Assembly (NCBI GenBank): GCA_030160035.1
Contig: BSNO01000003.1
Coordinates: forward strand, 620,001 to 684,000
Source of the DNA: Rhizobium albus
GTDB lineage: Bacteria > Pseudomonadota > Alphaproteobacteria > Rhizobiales > Rhizobiaceae
Reading direction: 5' to 3'
DNA length: 64,000 nt
Shown: positions 1 to 8,755 of the stretch, one piece after another
Numbering within the stretch: the stretch's first letter is position 1
Layout of the letters: every line of letters starts with the position of its first letter
Position numbers and translations under genes: made by a program
The notes under the pieces: generated by a model
Told to the model about the DNA's origin: nothing
Database searches by the model: none
The model's input: only the letters and a program-made list of their open reading frames with translations

Positions 1-1
1 C

Positions 2-886
2 GACCTCAAACTTCTCGTCATTCTCGACGTGCTGCTGGACGAAGCGCATGTCAGTCGCGCTGCGCGGAGGCTGAACCTGTCGCAGCCGGCGGTTTCGTCT
101 GCGTTGCAGCGTTGCCGGCACCTTCTGGAGGACAAACTCCTAGACCGCGGACGCGGCACCATGCATCGCACTCCGCGTGTCGATGCCCTGCGTAGTCCAC
201 TAAAATCGCTGCTTGCGGGGGTGCAGGATCTGATCGATCCGGCGGAGGTTCCACTTGCTGAACTGCAGCGTGTCCTCAGAGTCACCGCGGCAGACCTGCC
301 GATCGCTGTTATCGCAGAACCGCTTCTGGAGAATCTTGAGCGGATGGCGCCGCACGTCTCTGTCGTTTTCCAGCCCTGGCACGGCGCGGATGCAGCAGCT
401 TCGGCGTTGCGAAACGGCGATTCGGACATTGCGATTTCGGTTTTCGATCGGGTCGAGGAGGAAATCGAACGACGCACACTGCTGGAAGAAACCTATGTCG
501 TTGCGATGCGACGAGATCATCCTGCAGCCAGAGGCTTCGACCTCGATGCTTGGCTCGCCTGGCCGCATGTGGTCGTTTCCGGCCGAGGCGAGATGCGCAC
601 ACCGCTCGATGCGCAACTGGCTGCCATAGGTCGTCAACGTCAGGTCGGGTTAGTGGTGCCAGCGTTCCAACTTGTTCCCGGCTTACTTGCTCGCACCTCT
701 CTTCTTGGGCTCCTGCCGGCGCACAGCCTCCGCTGGCATCAACACGATGCTCTTATTGCGGTGACGCCGCCAATTCCCATTACGGGATTTCCTCTGCAGA
801 TCGCTTGGCATAGCCGGCAATCTGCCGACCGTGGATTGCGACACGTGATCTCGATGATTGAGACGTTGTTCGTGGAGATGGTTTGA
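2..886 (+). CDS. LysR-family transcriptional regulator (5' end outside window)
   Basis: Reading frame 1 is open from the first bases, so the gene begins before the window; about 294 residues are present and only the first ten or so are missing. The visible N-terminus carries a LysR winged helix-turn-helix (VSRAARRLNLSQPAVSSAL), followed by a substrate-binding domain with the usual alternation, including a typical LLEETYVVAMRRDHP stretch. It would bind DNA as a tetramer and respond to a small ligand. No target gene is visible: the next gene downstream runs the other way after a gap of about 370 bp, so its target may lie to the left of the window. Confidence 0.9.
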   Translation, partial: DLKLLVILDVLLDEAHVSRAARRLNLSQPAVSSALQRCRHLLEDKLLDRGRGTMHRTPRVDALRSPLKSLLAGVQDLIDPAEVPLAELQRVLRVTAADLPIAVIAEPLLENLERMAPHVSVVFQPWHGADAAASALRNGDSDIAISVFDRVEEEIERRTLLEETYVVAMRRDHPAARGFDLDAWLAWPHVVVSGRGEMRTPLDAQLAAIGRQRQVGLVVPAFQLVPGLLARTSLLGLLPAHSLRWHQHDALIAVTPPIPITGFPLQIAWHSRQSADRGLRHVISMIETLFVEMV

Positions 887-1257
887 GGCTGCTGTCGACA
901 GCCAGGTTGCCGCAGCTGTAGCGCCAGACGCACAGCATACCTCGCCACAACGAACGTGGTCGCCACGCAAGCGCTTCTTGGTTGCCCGCGCCTCACCACC
1001 TTCAACTACGGCCGGTCACTTGAAGATCGGAGTAGGGCAGGGCAGACCATCCATTCCCGATCGAAATCCGCCGCTGGCAATTGGGGTGAGAGGGCCCACG
1101 GCCCAATTCCAATCGGCGAATTCAAACCAGCGCCGATTCATCTGGCCGATGCATCCAATGGGCTCCCTTTGCAGTGCTGGACAAATATCCGCGATTTCCG
1201 AGAGCCGCGATTGGATATGGATAGGTCCGCCGCACTCGTGAGAGACTGCTGCTGCGA
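887..1257. other. Intergenic gap, no gene recognised
   Basis: This 371-bp stretch separates the convergent LysR gene and hydrolase gene. Open frames crossing it have no family resemblance and are mostly the reverse of the hydrolase. A short AATTGGG/CCCAATT inverted pair occurs near 1080-1110, but no T-run follows it, so I do not call a terminator. Confidence 0.5.
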
Positions 1258-2202
1258 CTATTTTCCTTTCTCAATAAGGAATGCCAGTCTCGAAGCATCA
1301 CCATCCAGAGCCGCGCGCCCCCGTTCCCAAAGCTCCGTGTCGATGCCCATGCGCTTGGACAACCAAGCGAGTGTCAGGCGTCGCACTGTTTCGAGCGCGT
1401 CGGGTATTTCAGCCTCGGTCTCCTTGGCATCAAGGCCCGCAATGCCTCCGAGGCCGTGGCCTACCCCAGCGATGGTCAAAAGGGCCTCAGCCCCGGGGGC
1501 GTCGCTGAAAGCGTCGGCATGCCATTCGGGTCCACGCAGCGTGAAGTGCGGGTTGTCGTCTGCCCCGCAGACCACCATGAGCGGCTTTCGGATCGTGCCG
1601 AAATCCACGTCGAAGAAGGGAAAACGAGCGGCGCTCTCAACCGTGAGATCGTCTCCACCCCGGCCCGGTGCGGCCAGCAGGACGCCTGCGCCGATGCGCG
1701 GGTCCGAGAAATCCTCATCCTGGAGCCGCGCGCCAAGCAAAAGAGCCGAGGTATGGCCTCCAAAGGAGTGCCCGGCCACGGCGATCCGGCTGCGGTCCAA
1801 GCGTCCCGCCACGGCCGGTGCCTGTCGCTCCACCTCGTCAAGGCGGTCAAGGACCGCTTGCATTTCGGCTACCCGTTCGCGCCAGTAGAATGGCGCTTCT
1901 GGCTGCCCGGGGCCGAGCCCGCCCAGACGAGAGCTCGCATGGGTCGGCTGGATGATTGCAAGTCCGCGTTCTGCCCAGAACTGGACCAACGGTGCGTAAC
2001 CGTCCTTGGAGGGGATGTACTTCGACGGTCCGTATCCATGCGAAAACAGCAAGATGGGGAGGTCTCTTCCCGAGGCCGGCGCGGTCAGCCGGAGTTCCAA
2101 AACCGGACGGTTTGGCAGGCTCAACCGGATCGGCGTATAAGCTACGGTCAGTAGTGGTTCGGGTGTTGGCAGATGCAAAGCGAGGTTGATCAGTCGGTTC
2201 AT
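1258..2202 (-). CDS. Alpha/beta hydrolase (PAF-acetylhydrolase/chlorophyllase-like)
   Basis: A 314-residue serine hydrolase. The nucleophile elbow GHSFGG lies at residues 144-149 (Ser146); the acid is likely in CGADDN (Asp215 or Asp216) and the histidine is in GVGHG (His249). A preceding FSHGYG supplies the oxyanion hole. I chose the ATG at 2202 because AAGGAG sits six bases upstream; a GTG at 2223 would add seven residues. The gene is 65 bp downstream of the short-chain dehydrogenase on the same strand, so the two probably form an operon opposite the AraC regulator. The substrate is unknown; a soluble esterase or lactonase role is inferred. No signal peptide is seen. Confidence 0.85.
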   Translation of the reverse strand: MNRLINLALHLPTPEPLLTVAYTPIRLSLPNRPVLELRLTAPASGRDLPILLFSHGYGPSKYIPSKDGYAPLVQFWAERGLAIIQPTHASSRLGGLGPGQPEAPFYWRERVAEMQAVLDRLDEVERQAPAVAGRLDRSRIAVAGHSFGGHTSALLLGARLQDEDFSDPRIGAGVLLAAPGRGGDDLTVESAARFPFFDVDFGTIRKPLMVVCGADDNPHFTLRGPEWHADAFSDAPGAEALLTIAGVGHGLGGIAGLDAKETEAEIPDALETVRRLTLAWLSKRMGIDTELWERGRAALDGDASRLAFLIEKGK

Positions 2203-2267
2203 TCCGTCTCCTTGAGCAGCCACGGCAGGCGACAGTGGCCGCCGCGGCCACCTTTGGGCAGCAGGCG

Positions 2268-3026
2268 TTAAGCTGCTGCGCTACCCGCATTCTGGAACAA
2301 TGCATGCGCGTCGGGACCGGCAGGCAGCATCATCGGGGAGTCGACATCGGTAACCGCGCGCCAGACAGCATTCGACACGTCCAGAGCCGACGTCTTGTCC
2401 GTCGCATCCCGCAGCGACTGCAAATAGTCTTGCACGAATGCTCTGTAAGCCTCGGGCACATCCATACCCATCCGCGCCACAGCGTTCCGACCGAACGAAG
2501 TCTCCGGCGCGCTGCCAGGCAGCACGAGGCGGGCGCGCACGCCGAACTCGGCGGCTTCGATGGCGAAGCTTTCTGTGAAGGCGTTAATGGCAGCCTTGCT
2601 CGCCGAGTAGATCGACAGGGCAGGCAGCGGGCGCAACGTCACGCTGGAGCTGATGTTCACGATGACACCGCTTCGGCGCTGGCGCATTCCCGGCATGACT
2701 GCCCGTGACATAGCCATGGTGCCGAGCACGTTGATCTGGAAAAGCTCGCGTGCCTTGTCGATGTCCGCGCCTTCCAGCACGTTTAGCATACCGACGCCGG
2801 CATTGTTGACCAGCGCATCGATTCGACCCGTTTCGGAAAGCGCTGCCTCAATGCTCTCCGGCTTGGTTACGTCGAGCGAGACGATGCGGAGGTTGTCAGT
2901 GACTGGCAACCCCTCTGCTGAGGGCGATCGCATCGTCGCTATGACCTCCCAGCCTTCGTCCAGGAAACGTGCGGCGATGGCCTGTCCGAAGCCTGAAGAA
3001 CAGCCTGTGATGAGGATACGGGGCAT
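2268..3026 (-). CDS. SDR family NAD(P)-dependent oxidoreductase
   Basis: A 252-residue classical short-chain dehydrogenase. The Rossmann motif TGCSSGFG is at residues 7-14, NNAG at 74-77, the catalytic Ser around 126-128 (NISSS), and Tyr140/Lys144 in YSASK. The absence of an acidic residue after beta2 (ATMRSPS) fits NADP preference, though this is only suggestive. The length is normal for the family. It is the first gene of a likely two-gene operon with the hydrolase at 1258-2202 and is transcribed divergently from the AraC regulator across about 95 bp. A ketone or alcohol substrate cannot be named. Confidence 0.92.
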   Translation of the reverse strand: MPRILITGCSSGFGQAIAARFLDEGWEVIATMRSPSAEGLPVTDNLRIVSLDVTKPESIEAALSETGRIDALVNNAGVGMLNVLEGADIDKARELFQINVLGTMAMSRAVMPGMRQRRSGVIVNISSSVTLRPLPALSIYSASKAAINAFTESFAIEAAEFGVRARLVLPGSAPETSFGRNAVARMGMDVPEAYRAFVQDYLQSLRDATDKTSALDVSNAVWRAVTDVDSPMMLPAGPDAHALFQNAGSAAA

Positions 3027-3070
3027 GGCTCTTTCCTTTTCTGTGAGACCGTGAGATAGACCCAGAGGTT

Positions 3071-3095
3071 CGGACTAGCCATGATGTAAAGTCCG
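3071..3095. promoter_or_regulatory. Inverted repeat between divergent SDR and AraC genes
   Basis: CGGAC at 3071-3075 and GTCCG at 3091-3095 form an inverted pair around a 15-base centre in the short divergent promoter region. Its position fits an operator shared by both genes and possibly bound by the AraC protein. This is inferred from position and symmetry only. Confidence 0.35.
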
Positions 3096-3121
3096 TCATG
3101 ATTCATCGAGAGTCCGAATGC

Positions 3122-4036
3122 ATGCCCGAAGTCGCATCAGACCCGCTGGCTAGCGTCGTCGCTCTTCTCAAACCTCGACCGGACATCTCCAAGATGGTCG
3201 TGGCCGGAGGGCGCTGGCAGGTCGAACGCACCGACATGGCGAGCCCGTTCTATGCCGCCAATGTCGAGGGGTGCGCACACCTGGTCGTGGAGCGGCAAAA
3301 GCCGATCCTGCTGAGGGCAGGGGACTTCGTGATTGTACCGGAGCTCAACAGCTTCACGCTGACCAGCGAACTCCCGCCGCCACCTGGCGTTGTCAAGCGT
3401 CCGCTCGAGACTGGGCCGGGCATATTCCGCCTTGGGCCGGTCGACAGCCCCGTCGAGATGCGAGCCCTTGTAGGCCACTGCCGGTTCGACGCGCCCGACA
3501 AGGCACTTCTTCTCTCCGTGCTCCCGCAGATGATCCACGTCCGGGGGCAAGACCGGCTCACGGCACTTGTGATGATGATTTACGATGAGACAAGCGCCGA
3601 ACGGCCCGCCCGTGCCATGGTTCTTGATCGACTGCTGGAGGTCCTGATGATCGAGGCATTACGGTCGGGTGCAAGCCCTGATCTTCCGCCTGGTCTTGTG
3701 CGTGGCCTGTCAGACCCCAGGCTTGGCGTCGCGCTGCATCGGATCCACAACGCAGGAGACAGCTCCATCACCGTGAAGGGTTTGGCACAGGAGGCCGGAA
3801 TGTCCCGTTCGGCCTTCTTCGAACGGTTCAAGGCCACGCTTGGCTGCGCGCCCATGGAGTATGCAATACGTTGGCGAATGGCGGTTGCGCGCGACCTCCT
3901 GCTGCGCGGTGAACTGACCAACGCTGAAATTGCGCATCGGGTCGGCTATGGATCGGCCAGCGCGTTCGGCATGGCGTTCGTTCGCCATTGGGGCATGTCG
4001 CCCAGAGCGTTCATCGAAGGTCGCGCCAAGGATTAA
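3122..4036 (+). CDS. AraC-family transcriptional regulator with N-terminal cupin
   Basis: About 304 residues from the ATG at 3122; an in-frame ATG at 3098 would add eight. The N-terminal half is a cupin-like ligand-binding domain of the AraC_binding_like type. The C-terminal 100 residues hold the double helix-turn-helix (ITVKGLAQEAGMSRSAFFERF, then TNAEIAHRVGYGSASAFGMAF) and the typical ending GMSPRAF. It is divergent from the SDR/hydrolase pair, the usual layout for a local activator of those genes. The start is uncertain because neither ATG has a strong Shine-Dalgarno sequence. Confidence 0.9.
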   Translation: MPEVASDPLASVVALLKPRPDISKMVVAGGRWQVERTDMASPFYAANVEGCAHLVVERQKPILLRAGDFVIVPELNSFTLTSELPPPPGVVKRPLETGPGIFRLGPVDSPVEMRALVGHCRFDAPDKALLLSVLPQMIHVRGQDRLTALVMMIYDETSAERPARAMVLDRLLEVLMIEALRSGASPDLPPGLVRGLSDPRLGVALHRIHNAGDSSITVKGLAQEAGMSRSAFFERFKATLGCAPMEYAIRWRMAVARDLLLRGELTNAEIAHRVGYGSASAFGMAFVRHWGMSPRAFIEGRAKD

Positions 4037-4154
4037 GGCGTTCGAAAAATCTCTGCTGCCGCCCACCGGGTCGCACGGCTTCGACGGTTCAATTGCAGCC
4101 CGTCGGCCCCTGGAGGCAAATGCTCTCGCAGCGATGACGCGCAAACGAGTTTGG

Positions 4155-4778
4155 TCAACGCCGGCGAGCGGAACCCTTCAGTGCAGCAATAATTGCGACG
4201 GCTTCGCTGGCGAGTTGATCGCGCGTGGGGGTTACCCCCAGGACCACCATGCGCCAGTACAACGGGGCCGGAAGCAAGTCGAGCGCTAGGTCCCGATCGA
4301 CGCCAGCATCCAACTCGCCCCGCCTGATCGCGCGGTCCAGAATGACCTGAGCTTGCTCTCGGCGGGCATGCGCTACCTGAGTGTTCAATTCCCGCATCGG
4401 AGCAGACCGCGCAGCTTCGGCATGAAGATCCGGCAGGATGCGACGGATTGTTGGGTGGCGAAAGACCACTCGCAGGCGGATTAGGAAAGTCAAAACGTCA
4501 GCTTCGAGACTTCCGTGGTCTTCTGGCATGGCTAGCTTCAGCCCGAGTGATGACACGGCTGCCGCTGCGAATTCATGGTGCGACGAGAAACGGCGATAGA
4601 TTGCCGCTTTGCCTGCCCCGGCTCTGGCAGCCACGCGTTCAAGACTTATGGCAGCAAAGCCACGTTGCGCCCATTCTTCGAAGAATGCGCGGTAAAGAGT
4701 ATCGGTCAATGCAGCGCTCTTCACAGCCGCTCCAGACGGCTTTCTTCTGGTTTTTAGGACGGAACGGTTGCGTTCCAA
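4155..4778 (-). CDS. TetR-family transcriptional regulator
   Basis: Up to 207 residues. The N-terminal helix-turn-helix (ISLERVAARAGAGKAAIYRRF) is followed by a helical ligand-binding domain of the TetR_C type. The longest start is a TTG at 4778; a GTG at 4724 with GGAG upstream would give 189 residues. The longer form keeps a basic TRRKPSG segment that many TetR proteins have before helix 1, so I keep it. The gene is divergent from the SnoaL/NmrA pair, and a paired inverted repeat at 4757-4819 overlaps the promoter region and its 5' end, which suggests autorepression and repression of the neighbours. Confidence 0.88.
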   Translation of the reverse strand: MERNRSVLKTRRKPSGAAVKSAALTDTLYRAFFEEWAQRGFAAISLERVAARAGAGKAAIYRRFSSHHEFAAAAVSSLGLKLAMPEDHGSLEADVLTFLIRLRVVFRHPTIRRILPDLHAEAARSAPMRELNTQVAHARREQAQVILDRAIRRGELDAGVDRDLALDLLPAPLYWRMVVLGVTPTRDQLASEAVAIIAALKGSARRR

Positions 4779-4819
4779 CGAAGCGCCTCCTATATCGTCG
4801 ATACGTTACCGTTCCGTCC
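4757..4819. promoter_or_regulatory. Paired TetR-type operator
   Basis: GGACGGAACGGTTGCG at 4757-4772 is repeated on the other strand at 4819-4804 as GGACGGAACGGTAACG, with 14 of 16 bases identical, pointing inward across the divergent promoters. The left arm also contains its own dyad, GGAACG-N4-CGTTCC (4761-4776). Two matching sites in the TetR/SnoaL intergenic region are what a local TetR repressor would bind. The symmetry is seen directly; the binding protein is inferred. Confidence 0.65.
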
Positions 4820-4831
4820 ATATGAGGTTTC

Positions 4832-5275
4832 ATGATGTCTGACAAGTTCGATAGCTTCTCCGACCTGCTTCGCGGAGCATTGGGTGAACGGCTCGCCCCT
4901 GCGGACATCTTGCTCGACATGTTCACCGATGATGTTCTCTTCGAGTTTCCCTATGCGCCCGATGGGCTGCCCGGCCGACTGGAAGGGACACCGGCCCTTG
5001 CGGCTCATCTCGAGAAACTCGGTCCATTACTCACCTTTGGGCCGATGCACCTGGGCAATGTTCATGCCGTCGGCGAAACAGTGATCTTCGAGTTTTCTTG
5101 CACCGGTCAGGGTGTGAAAACGGGCGCTCCATACGATCAAGTCTATATTTCGGTCGTCACTCTGCGCGAAGGGCGCATCGCGCACTATCGTGACTATTGG
5201 AACCCGCTCGTCGTGCTGACGGCGTTGGGGGGTACGAACGCCGCCGCCGCCGCATATGCCGGTGCAGCCCAATGA
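4832..5275 (+). CDS. Nuclear transport factor 2/SnoaL-like protein
   Basis: A 147-residue protein of the NTF2-like alpha+beta barrel type (SnoaL-like). It opens with a helical segment and continues with the pattern DVLFEFPYAPDG ... VIFEFSCTG ... REGRIAHYRDYWNP, typical of SnoaL/ketosteroid-isomerase-like proteins. Such proteins act as isomerases, hydratases or cyclases, or simply bind ligands; no reaction can be assigned. ATG codons occur at 4832 and 4835, preceded by TGAGG. Its stop overlaps the next gene's start in an ATGA arrangement, so the two are translationally coupled. Confidence 0.85.
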   Translation: MMSDKFDSFSDLLRGALGERLAPADILLDMFTDDVLFEFPYAPDGLPGRLEGTPALAAHLEKLGPLLTFGPMHLGNVHAVGETVIFEFSCTGQGVKTGAPYDQVYISVVTLREGRIAHYRDYWNPLVVLTALGGTNAAAAAYAGAAQ

Positions 5276-6105
5276 TGGTCGAGCGGGTCCTCATTACCGG
5301 TGGCAAAGGCAAGACTGGACGTCGCGTGGCGTCTCGCTTGAGTGCCGCTGGCATCAACGTCGACATCGGCACACGCACGCCAGACGGTCGCCAAGACAGG
5401 CGTTTCGATTGGTCAGATCCAACTTCTGCATCCGCCTTCGAGGGATGCGATGCGGTCTACCTTGTAGCGCCGACCGATCGCACGGACCACTTGGCAGTCA
5501 TGCAACCTTTACTGGAGGCGGCGATGGCACGCGGCGTCCGGCGCTTCGTTCTGCTCAGCTCGTCGCTTCTGGAACCCGGCGGTCCCATGATGGGTGAGGT
5601 TCATGAATGGTTGGCAAAGAGCGCGCCGGATTGGGCCGTCCTGCGCCCGTCTTGGTTCATGCAGAATTTCTCTGAAGGGCCACACGCCGGGACGATTTGG
5701 GAAGAGGGGGCTATTTACACAGCCACCGGCGCCGGACGTGTTGGCTTCATCGACGCCGAAGACATCGCCGCCACGGCCGCAGCGTGCCTGACTGCCGCAA
5801 CGCCACTCAACTCCGACGTTGTGCTGACGGGACCGGAGGCATTGAGTTACGACGATGCCGCAGCGATCATCGCTGCGGCTCTTGGTCGTCCAGTTCACCA
5901 TGTATCGCTTGACCCGGCCTCTCTGACAGCGCGTCTGGTGTTGCAGGGATTACCGGCCAACTATGCCGAGACGCTCACGGCTTTGGACGCACACATCGCA
6001 GCAGGCGCTGAAGATTGCACGACTTCGGGCGTTGAACAGGTGACAGGGCGACGGCCCACGCCATTTCGCGCATTTGTGCAGCGCGTCCTCGAACGGTGGA
6101 AGTGA
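5272..6105 (+). CDS. NmrA/NAD(P)H-binding atypical SDR
   Basis: A 277-residue Rossmann protein with the GxxGxTG motif near the start (ITGGKGKTGR), a GCDAVYLVAP strand, and the conserved VLRPSWFMQNF block of NmrA-like quinone reductases and ergot-type dehydrogenases. I chose the ATG at 5272 because it overlaps the SnoaL stop by one codon (ATGA) and places the Rossmann motif at residue 9; a longer in-frame start at 5197 would lie inside the upstream gene. Catalytic Tyr/Lys cannot be fixed with certainty. The pair is probably repressed by the divergent TetR protein. Confidence 0.88.
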   Translation: MMVERVLITGGKGKTGRRVASRLSAAGINVDIGTRTPDGRQDRRFDWSDPTSASAFEGCDAVYLVAPTDRTDHLAVMQPLLEAAMARGVRRFVLLSSSLLEPGGPMMGEVHEWLAKSAPDWAVLRPSWFMQNFSEGPHAGTIWEEGAIYTATGAGRVGFIDAEDIAATAAACLTAATPLNSDVVLTGPEALSYDDAAAIIAAALGRPVHHVSLDPASLTARLVLQGLPANYAETLTALDAHIAAGAEDCTTSGVEQVTGRRPTPFRAFVQRVLERWK

Positions 6106-6593
6106 CGCGCGAGGCCCCGGATCAAACCTTTGAGGGGATCTGGTCTTAGCCCTTCGACGCAGGCCGCAGCAGCCCGCCTCAATCATCTGTCTGTTGCGGG
6201 TGGCACGTCGCGAGCACCAGGCAAACGAGTTTCAATGACCGAAAAAGGATCGCAAGCGGTCGTTAAGAACAGCCTCAGCTTAATGGCAGCTTCTCGTGCG
6301 TCTTCACCCAAAATCGGACTGTCCGGAAACGGCCCCCAAATCGCCTTGGGAAATTATTTCCTCAATTTGATCCGCTGACCGTACGTCGACTACGGAAATG
6401 GGTTAGGTGACGGACTGCCCGCTTCTGTTGACGAGCATCGGTAAGCACACTGTGGCTCCGCACTACCCCACGATCTGCTTCGTTCACGATACCTCACTGT
6501 TCCTTTTGGCATATCACTATCAGATGTTGGCATCTGATCGATCGCCGCAGGACAGGAACAAGCGCCGGCAGAACCGCCTTTTGGAGCAATCCC
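6106..6593. other. Intergenic gap with one degenerate dispersed repeat
   Basis: This 488-bp stretch lies between the convergent NmrA-like gene and the sensor kinase gene. Short open frames here match nothing I recognise. It contains a copy of a repeat that recurs near 17.0 kb (listed separately). No terminator with a clear T-run is visible. Confidence 0.6.
6248..6370 (+). repeat. Dispersed intergenic repeat, copy A
   Basis: A segment with the core AATGGCAGCTTCTCGTGCG and an adjoining TCTTCACCCAAAATCGG, then CGGCCCC and GGGAAAT-ATTTCC. It matches copy B at 16967-17087 over roughly 110-120 bp, with an uninterrupted identical core of about 45 bases. It has no coding capacity I recognise. Confidence 0.75.
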
Positions 6594-7955
6594 TCAGATG
6601 AACGCTGCATTAGGGGAAGCCTCGGGGTCGTCGGTGGGCAACCTAATGGATGCCTCGAAACCGGACGATCCTCTGGACCTCGGCGATTTCAGGCTGAGCG
6701 AGGTGCCGATCCGATTCGCGATGGCTGCGACGATGGCAAGGCCTAGCCCGCTGCCATCGCTATTCGCGTTCGCTCGTTCGAAGCGTGCCGTCAGGCGGTC
6801 GAGCATTTCGCGCGGCACCACGGGACCATCGTTCGCGACAACGAGGTGGCCGTCCGCCGTCAGCGTCACCTCGACTGCCAAATTTTCCGCTCCGTGACGG
6901 AGAGCGTTTTCCACAAGGTTTCGGCACAAGATGGCGAAGGCGTCGGGGTCAAGGTCCGACATGACGGCTGCGTCGGGAAGGTTCAGGACGATGCGGCCAG
7001 GAGCGCCCGCGCGTCCTATATCGTCTACCACGACGCGTGCGACCGCCTTCAGGTCTGCGCTCCGGTCCATCCGCAGCCTCCCGCCTTCCGCCCGCGCGAG
7101 CTGCATGAGGCGTTCGGAGAGTCGGGTCAGACGTTTGAGTGTCGCCTCGATCTCAGTGGCACGAGCTTCGGTCGCCGGCTCGTGCGTCTCCGTTTTCAGC
7201 CGCTGCGCCTGGGCGATTGCGCCGGCCAACGGCGTTCTCAACTCGTGTGCCGCGTTCGCGGCAAAGCTGCGCTCGGCCTCGAACGCATCGCGCAGCCGGG
7301 CCAGAAGACCGTTGAGTGTCGCGGCCAGCGGACCAATCTCCGTCGGCAGATCGCTCGCGGGAACCTCCGACAAGTCACGGGCACTGCGCGCCTCCAGCCG
7401 AGCGCGGAACCGGCGCAGGGGATCCAGGCTGAAGCGGACCGCCAGGATGATGGCCGCAAGCGCGACCGGCAGGACGATCAGGAGCGGCAGGCCGAGCCCC
7501 ATCTGGATCTCCCGCGCGACCGACGCGCGATGGGCCAGCGGCTCGGCCACGGTAATCCGGATCGTGTCCTGAAGCGCCGCGTCGCTGTAGAGCCGGTGGG
7601 TTGCGGTCTGCCGAAATCCCTGACCGTCCCAGGGTGGGAACACGGCAGGGTCGGCCGCGTGCGATTGCAGCAGGATGCGCCCCTCGACATCGCGCACGAG
7701 GTAGGTGAAGAATTCGTCGTGCTCCCGGATGGGCGCGAGCCGCTGCGTCACGCCCTGATCTTCCCGCCCGACGATATCGGTCACCGCAAGCGGCAGGATC
7801 CGTTCCGCAGTCTCCCGCAGGGCGCTGTCGAAGACCTCGTCCAGCTCGCCCCGGACGATCACGGCCGTTACCGTCGCCGCGAGCAGCCACAGCACCGTAA
7901 GCGCCAGGCCGAGCGACAGGCCGAGCCGGCCCTGAAGGCTCGCAGGCCATTTCAT
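6594..7955 (-). CDS. Two-component sensor histidine kinase (EnvZ/QseC-like layout)
   Basis: 453 residues from the ATG at 7955, which overlaps the response regulator stop (ATGA). A transmembrane helix at about 13-34 and a second at about 152-174 frame a periplasmic sensor of about 115 residues. HAMP-like sequence follows, then HisKA with AAHELRTPL (His237), the N box RNLVENALRHG (Asn350) and the G box DGSGLGLAI (400-408). A longer frame upstream would lie inside the regulator gene. It presumably phosphorylates the adjacent regulator in response to a periplasmic or envelope signal; the PepSY and redox genes across the divergent promoter are the likely targets. Confidence 0.93.
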   Translation of the reverse strand: MKWPASLQGRLGLSLGLALTVLWLLAATVTAVIVRGELDEVFDSALRETAERILPLAVTDIVGREDQGVTQRLAPIREHDEFFTYLVRDVEGRILLQSHAADPAVFPPWDGQGFRQTATHRLYSDAALQDTIRITVAEPLAHRASVAREIQMGLGLPLLIVLPVALAAIILAVRFSLDPLRRFRARLEARSARDLSEVPASDLPTEIGPLAATLNGLLARLRDAFEAERSFAANAAHELRTPLAGAIAQAQRLKTETHEPATEARATEIEATLKRLTRLSERLMQLARAEGGRLRMDRSADLKAVARVVVDDIGRAGAPGRIVLNLPDAAVMSDLDPDAFAILCRNLVENALRHGAENLAVEVTLTADGHLVVANDGPVVPREMLDRLTARFERANANSDGSGLGLAIVAAIANRIGTSLSLKSPRSRGSSGFEASIRLPTDDPEASPNAAFI

Positions 7956-8611
7956 GATTTGCCGAGCCTGTAGCCCATGCCGCGCTCGGTCTCGATGACC
8001 GAAGCCCCGAGCTTCTTGCGCAGGCGGCTGACATGGACCTCGATGGTGTTGCTCTCCACCTCGGCATCGAAGGCGTAGAGCTTCTCCTCCAGCTGTGCCT
8101 TGGACAGCAGTTGACCGGGGCGTGCGAGGAAGGCGTCGAACAGCGCCCATTCCCGTGCCGTCAGTTGCACTGGTTTGCCGTCCCGGTGAACGCTGCGCGC
8201 CGCGAGGTCGATTTCAAGCGGCCCGTGGCTAACGATGGGGTTCGGGTTGCCGCTGTAGCGCCGGGCGACTGATCCGATCCGGGCGGAGAGCTCGGCCAGA
8301 TCGAAAGGCTTCACGAGATAGTCGTCGGCGCCCGCGTTCAGCCCCTCGATCCGATCCGAAACTTGGTCGAGCGCGGTCAGGATGATGACCGGGGTCACGT
8401 CTCCGCGCGCGCGCAGGCTCTTCAGGAAGCCGATCCCGCGACCGTCCGGCAGCATCAGGTCGAGCAGGATCAGGTCATAGGACGCGGATTTCACAGCGTC
8501 GCCGGCCGCATCGAGGCGCATCACCCAATCGACCGACTGCCCATCGGCCGCGATCTGGTCGCGCACCGCCGCGCCAAGCACCGTGTCGTCCTCGATCAGC
8601 AGGATGCGCAT
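7952..8611 (-). CDS. OmpR/PhoB-family response regulator
   Basis: 219 residues. The receiver has acidic residues Glu7/Asp8/Asp9, the phospho-acceptor Asp51 (LLDLMLPDG) and a KPF lysine near 101; a winged-helix DNA-binding domain fills the last 90 residues (EVHVSRLRKKLG). The start at 8611 gives the canonical MRILLIEDD opening; an upstream in-frame ATG at 8662 is less likely. The gene is divergent from the PepSY gene at 8756. The 11-bp-spaced CTGA direct repeats at 8656-8672 and 9830-9846 are candidate binding sites, since OmpR-type dimers bind repeats with this spacing. Confidence 0.94.
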   Translation of the reverse strand: MRILLIEDDTVLGAAVRDQIAADGQSVDWVMRLDAAGDAVKSASYDLILLDLMLPDGRGIGFLKSLRARGDVTPVIILTALDQVSDRIEGLNAGADDYLVKPFDLAELSARIGSVARRYSGNPNPIVSHGPLEIDLAARSVHRDGKPVQLTAREWALFDAFLARPGQLLSKAQLEEKLYAFDAEVESNTIEVHVSRLRKKLGASVIETERGMGYRLGKS

Positions 8612-8655
8612 GCTCGTTCCCGTCCTCTTCCGATGACCCTCCATGATCCGCCTGG

Positions 8656-8672
8656 CTGACACGAAGCTGAAG
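8656..8672 (+). promoter_or_regulatory. Candidate response-regulator box 1
   Basis: CTGACACGAAGCTGAAG contains two CTGA half-sites 11 bp apart in the divergent region between the response regulator and the PepSY gene. A second copy with 15 of 17 matching bases lies at 9830-9846 before the next transcript of the same locus. The spacing is typical of OmpR/PhoB-type sites. A related inverted CTGTCAGCTTCG occurs near 8699. Confidence 0.6.
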
Positions 8673-8755
8673 ATGCGGGGTACGTCCCTTCAGGCTGCTG
8701 TCAGCTTCGCCGCGCATGAATTTCGTCAAGATGGCCGCATCGAGGAGTTTGGCCC

